Assembly (NCBI GenBank): GCA_030590185.1
Contig: JAUUZB010000140.1
Location: 1-7,805, forward strand
Source: Deltaproteobacteria bacterium
Lineage (GTDB): Bacteria > Myxococcota > XYA12-FULL-58-9 > JAUUZB01
Length of the DNA: 7,805 nt
Direction of reading: 5' to 3'
Part shown: positions 7,230 to 7,805 of the stretch, one piece after another
Numbering within the stretch: position 1 is the first letter of the stretch
Layout of the letters: each line of letters begins with the position of its first letter
The notes under the pieces: generated by a model
Seen by the model: the letters and a program-made list of their open reading frames with translations, nothing else
What the model was told of the DNA's origin: nothing
Databases searched by the model: none
Program-made: the position numbers and the translations under genes

Positions 7230-7624
7230 GGTTTGGTGAGGGCGGGGTCAGTCTGCGGGGATTGTCGGGATTCGGGGGATGGGAGTCAATGGGGTGGATC
7301 GGGGTCAGGGGTGAGCTGGGCGTACGGTTCTTGGGCTTCGTTTTCTTTGGCCTTGGTTTTTTTGGGTTTCTTTTTTTGGGGCCTCCGGAACCGCCCTGCG
7401 GGCGTTCGCCGCATGCCTTCTCTTGGCCTTGGCCGTCAGCTGCGCGCGAACGACCCGCCCTGTCAATCGAGACGAGCAGCCCCCTCCACCGCAACTCGCA
7501 GCACCTACCGAGTCGGTTGAGGCACAAAGGAGTACCCGTGGCGCCTCGGATATGATCGCCACAGGTGATCAGCCGCAGGGCAATGGTCTTCTCGTCGCCG
7601 GAGAGCCTGATCGGACGTCCATCG
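7230..7624. other. Intergenic stretch with no secure gene
   Basis: Apart from the candidate A2M promoter, I see no supported gene here. A compositional outlier at about 7341-7377 has two runs of seven T (7357-7363 and 7371-7377) in otherwise GC-rich DNA. A small hairpin (stem CGCCC/GGGCG, loop TGC, 7392-7404) follows the T runs on the plus strand, so it is in the wrong order for a plus-strand terminator, and the minus strand lacks a T run after it. Minus-strand frames through this stretch read Lys/Pro-rich but look like a product of the A-runs. The right half overlaps the weak plus-strand lipoprotein-like frame described separately. Confidence 0.6.
7261..7289 (-). promoter_or_regulatory. Candidate sigma70-type promoter for the A2M-pbpC operon
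   Basis: The minus strand carries TTGACT (7284-7289; five of six to TTGACA), a 17-base spacer, and GACAAT (7261-7266; four of six to TATAAT). Transcription would begin near 7254, leaving a leader of about 37 bases that contains the Shine-Dalgarno sequence. It is the best promoter-like pair I found in the gap upstream of the gene. It is a prediction from consensus only; no operator was recognised. Confidence 0.45.
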
Positions 7625-7805
7625 TCAGCCGCCGGGGTCGCCTGCCGGTGACGCCGCGGGCGGGGCTTCTCCAGGGGCAGACGGCGGCGTCGAGGGGTCG
7701 GGATGCGCATCAGGCTCGGGACTCGACCCGTCAGTGCCGTCAGGCTCGGGACTCGACCCGTCAGTGCCGTCAGGCTCGGGACTCGACCCGTCAGTGCCGT
7801 CAGGC
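7396..7805 (+). CDS. Possible lipoprotein-like frame, start uncertain, runs off right edge
   Basis: Low-confidence reading. One plus-strand frame is open from 7315 to the edge and contains RAFAACLLLALAVSC (up to 7443), which resembles a lipoprotein signal peptide with lipobox LAVSC. A polar, Pro-rich segment follows (ARTTRPVNRDEQPPPPQLAAP) whose four prolines use four different codons. Codons of the hydrophobic part mostly end in G or C. Against it: no ATG, GTG or TTG lies at a usable place, only CTG at 7396. No good Shine-Dalgarno sequence is seen. After about 7620 the frame becomes Arg/Gln-rich, while another plus frame (open from 7611) gives a more protein-like Gly/Ser/Pro stretch, so a frameshift would be needed. 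It would be divergent from the A2M gene. It may be a decayed gene, a gene with sequence errors, or chance. Confidence 0.2.
   Translation, partial: MRAFAACLLLALAVSCARTTRPVNRDEQPPPPQLAAPTESVEAQRSTRGASDMIATGDQPQGNGLLVAGEPDRTSIVSRRGRLPVTPRAGLLQGQTAASRGRDAHQARDSTRQCRQARDSTRQCRQARDSTRQCRQ
7625..7805 (-). CDS. Possible C-terminal end of a Pro/Ser/Gly/Asp-rich repeat protein (enters from right edge)
   Basis: Low-confidence alternative to the plus-strand reading. One minus frame is open from the edge (7804) to a TGA at 7625-7627, giving 59 residues. The 30-bp repeat becomes a ten-residue unit, GTDGSSPEPD, three times over, followed by a tail AHPDPSTPPSAPGEAPPAAS and ending GDPGG. Such tails occur in low-complexity linkers and secreted proteins of GC-rich bacteria. 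However, the repeat unit is open in five of its six frames, so openness proves little. No function can be assigned. If real, the gene would end about 400 bases upstream of the A2M start. Confidence 0.25.
   Translation of the reverse strand, partial: PDGTDGSSPEPDGTDGSSPEPDGTDGSSPEPDAHPDPSTPPSAPGEAPPAASPAGDPGG
7710..7805. repeat. Perfect 30-bp tandem repeat, 3.2 copies, cut by window edge
   Basis: Three identical consecutive 30-bp units begin at 7711, 7741 and 7771 (each starting CAGGCTCGGG and ending TCAGTGCCGT), and a fourth begins at 7801 and is cut off. Periodicity extends left only to 7710. No spacers separate the units, so this is not a CRISPR array. Each unit contains the heptamer CCGTCAG twice, nine bases apart (starts 7728, 7737, 7758, 7767, 7788, 7797). 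The unit length is a multiple of three, compatible with coding, but the total copy number is unknown. Confidence 0.95.

Noticed and set aside
7341..7404. Rho-independent terminator
   Set aside because: On the plus strand the T runs precede the small hairpin instead of following it; on the minus strand the hairpin is followed by A runs, not T runs.
7526..7556. Strong AAAGGAG followed by GTG at 7538, and a TATGAT box at 7551 on the plus strand
   Set aside because: The GTG frame stops after five codons. The in-frame ATG of the lipoprotein-like frame at 7552 is too far from the AGGAG. TATGAT has no -35 box at suitable spacing.
7138..7710. Minus-strand frame of 190 codons overlapping the A2M start
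   Set aside because: Arg/Pro/Lys-rich without recognisable motifs, overlaps the signal-peptide region of A2M out of frame, and its Lys/Pro part comes from A-runs that look similar in all three frames.
7710..7805. CRISPR array
   Set aside because: Units follow each other directly with no unique spacers, and no cas gene is present.

Overview
The window is GC-rich and comes from a diderm bacterium, most likely a proteobacterium or a myxobacterium-like lineage. The evidence is its gene pair: a periplasmic lipoprotein of the bacterial alpha-2-macroglobulin (A2M) family (E. coli YfhM type) directly upstream of penicillin-binding protein 1C (pbpC). No gene here fixes the genus.

Layout. Nearly everything identifiable is on the minus strand and reads right to left. 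A putative sigma70-type promoter (7261-7289) and a good Shine-Dalgarno sequence (7224-7228) precede the A2M reading frame, which starts at 7217 and ends at 1455. This frame is interrupted once, by an in-frame TAG at 5130-5132. An annotator therefore sees two genes, 7217-5130 and 5108-1455, that are really halves of one frame of 1,920 codons including the TAG. After a 31-base gap with its own Shine-Dalgarno sequence, pbpC starts at 1423 and runs off the left edge after 474 codons, so its C-terminal part is missing.

Right end. From 7230 to about 7624 I find no convincing gene. A T-rich stretch lies at about 7341-7377 (A-rich on the minus strand). The window then ends inside a perfect 30-bp tandem repeat (7710-7805, three copies plus a fraction). 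Two mutually exclusive weak coding readings cover this end: a plus-strand lipoprotein-like frame (from about 7396) and the C-terminal end of a minus-strand Pro/Ser/Gly/Asp-rich protein (stop at 7625). Neither is established.

How the genes work together. In the known YfhM/PbpC pairing, A2M is thought to trap foreign proteases in the periplasm through a bait region and a reactive thioester, while PbpC (transglycosylase plus transpeptidase) repairs peptidoglycan. Here the thioester motif, the bait-equivalent segment, the lipoprotein signal and the family-typical C-terminus are all present. The single amber codon is the main anomaly: a sequencing error, a recent nonsense mutation, or suppression/readthrough. 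I did not find a clearly novel biological system. The most useful leads are the amber codon and the repeat-bearing right edge.
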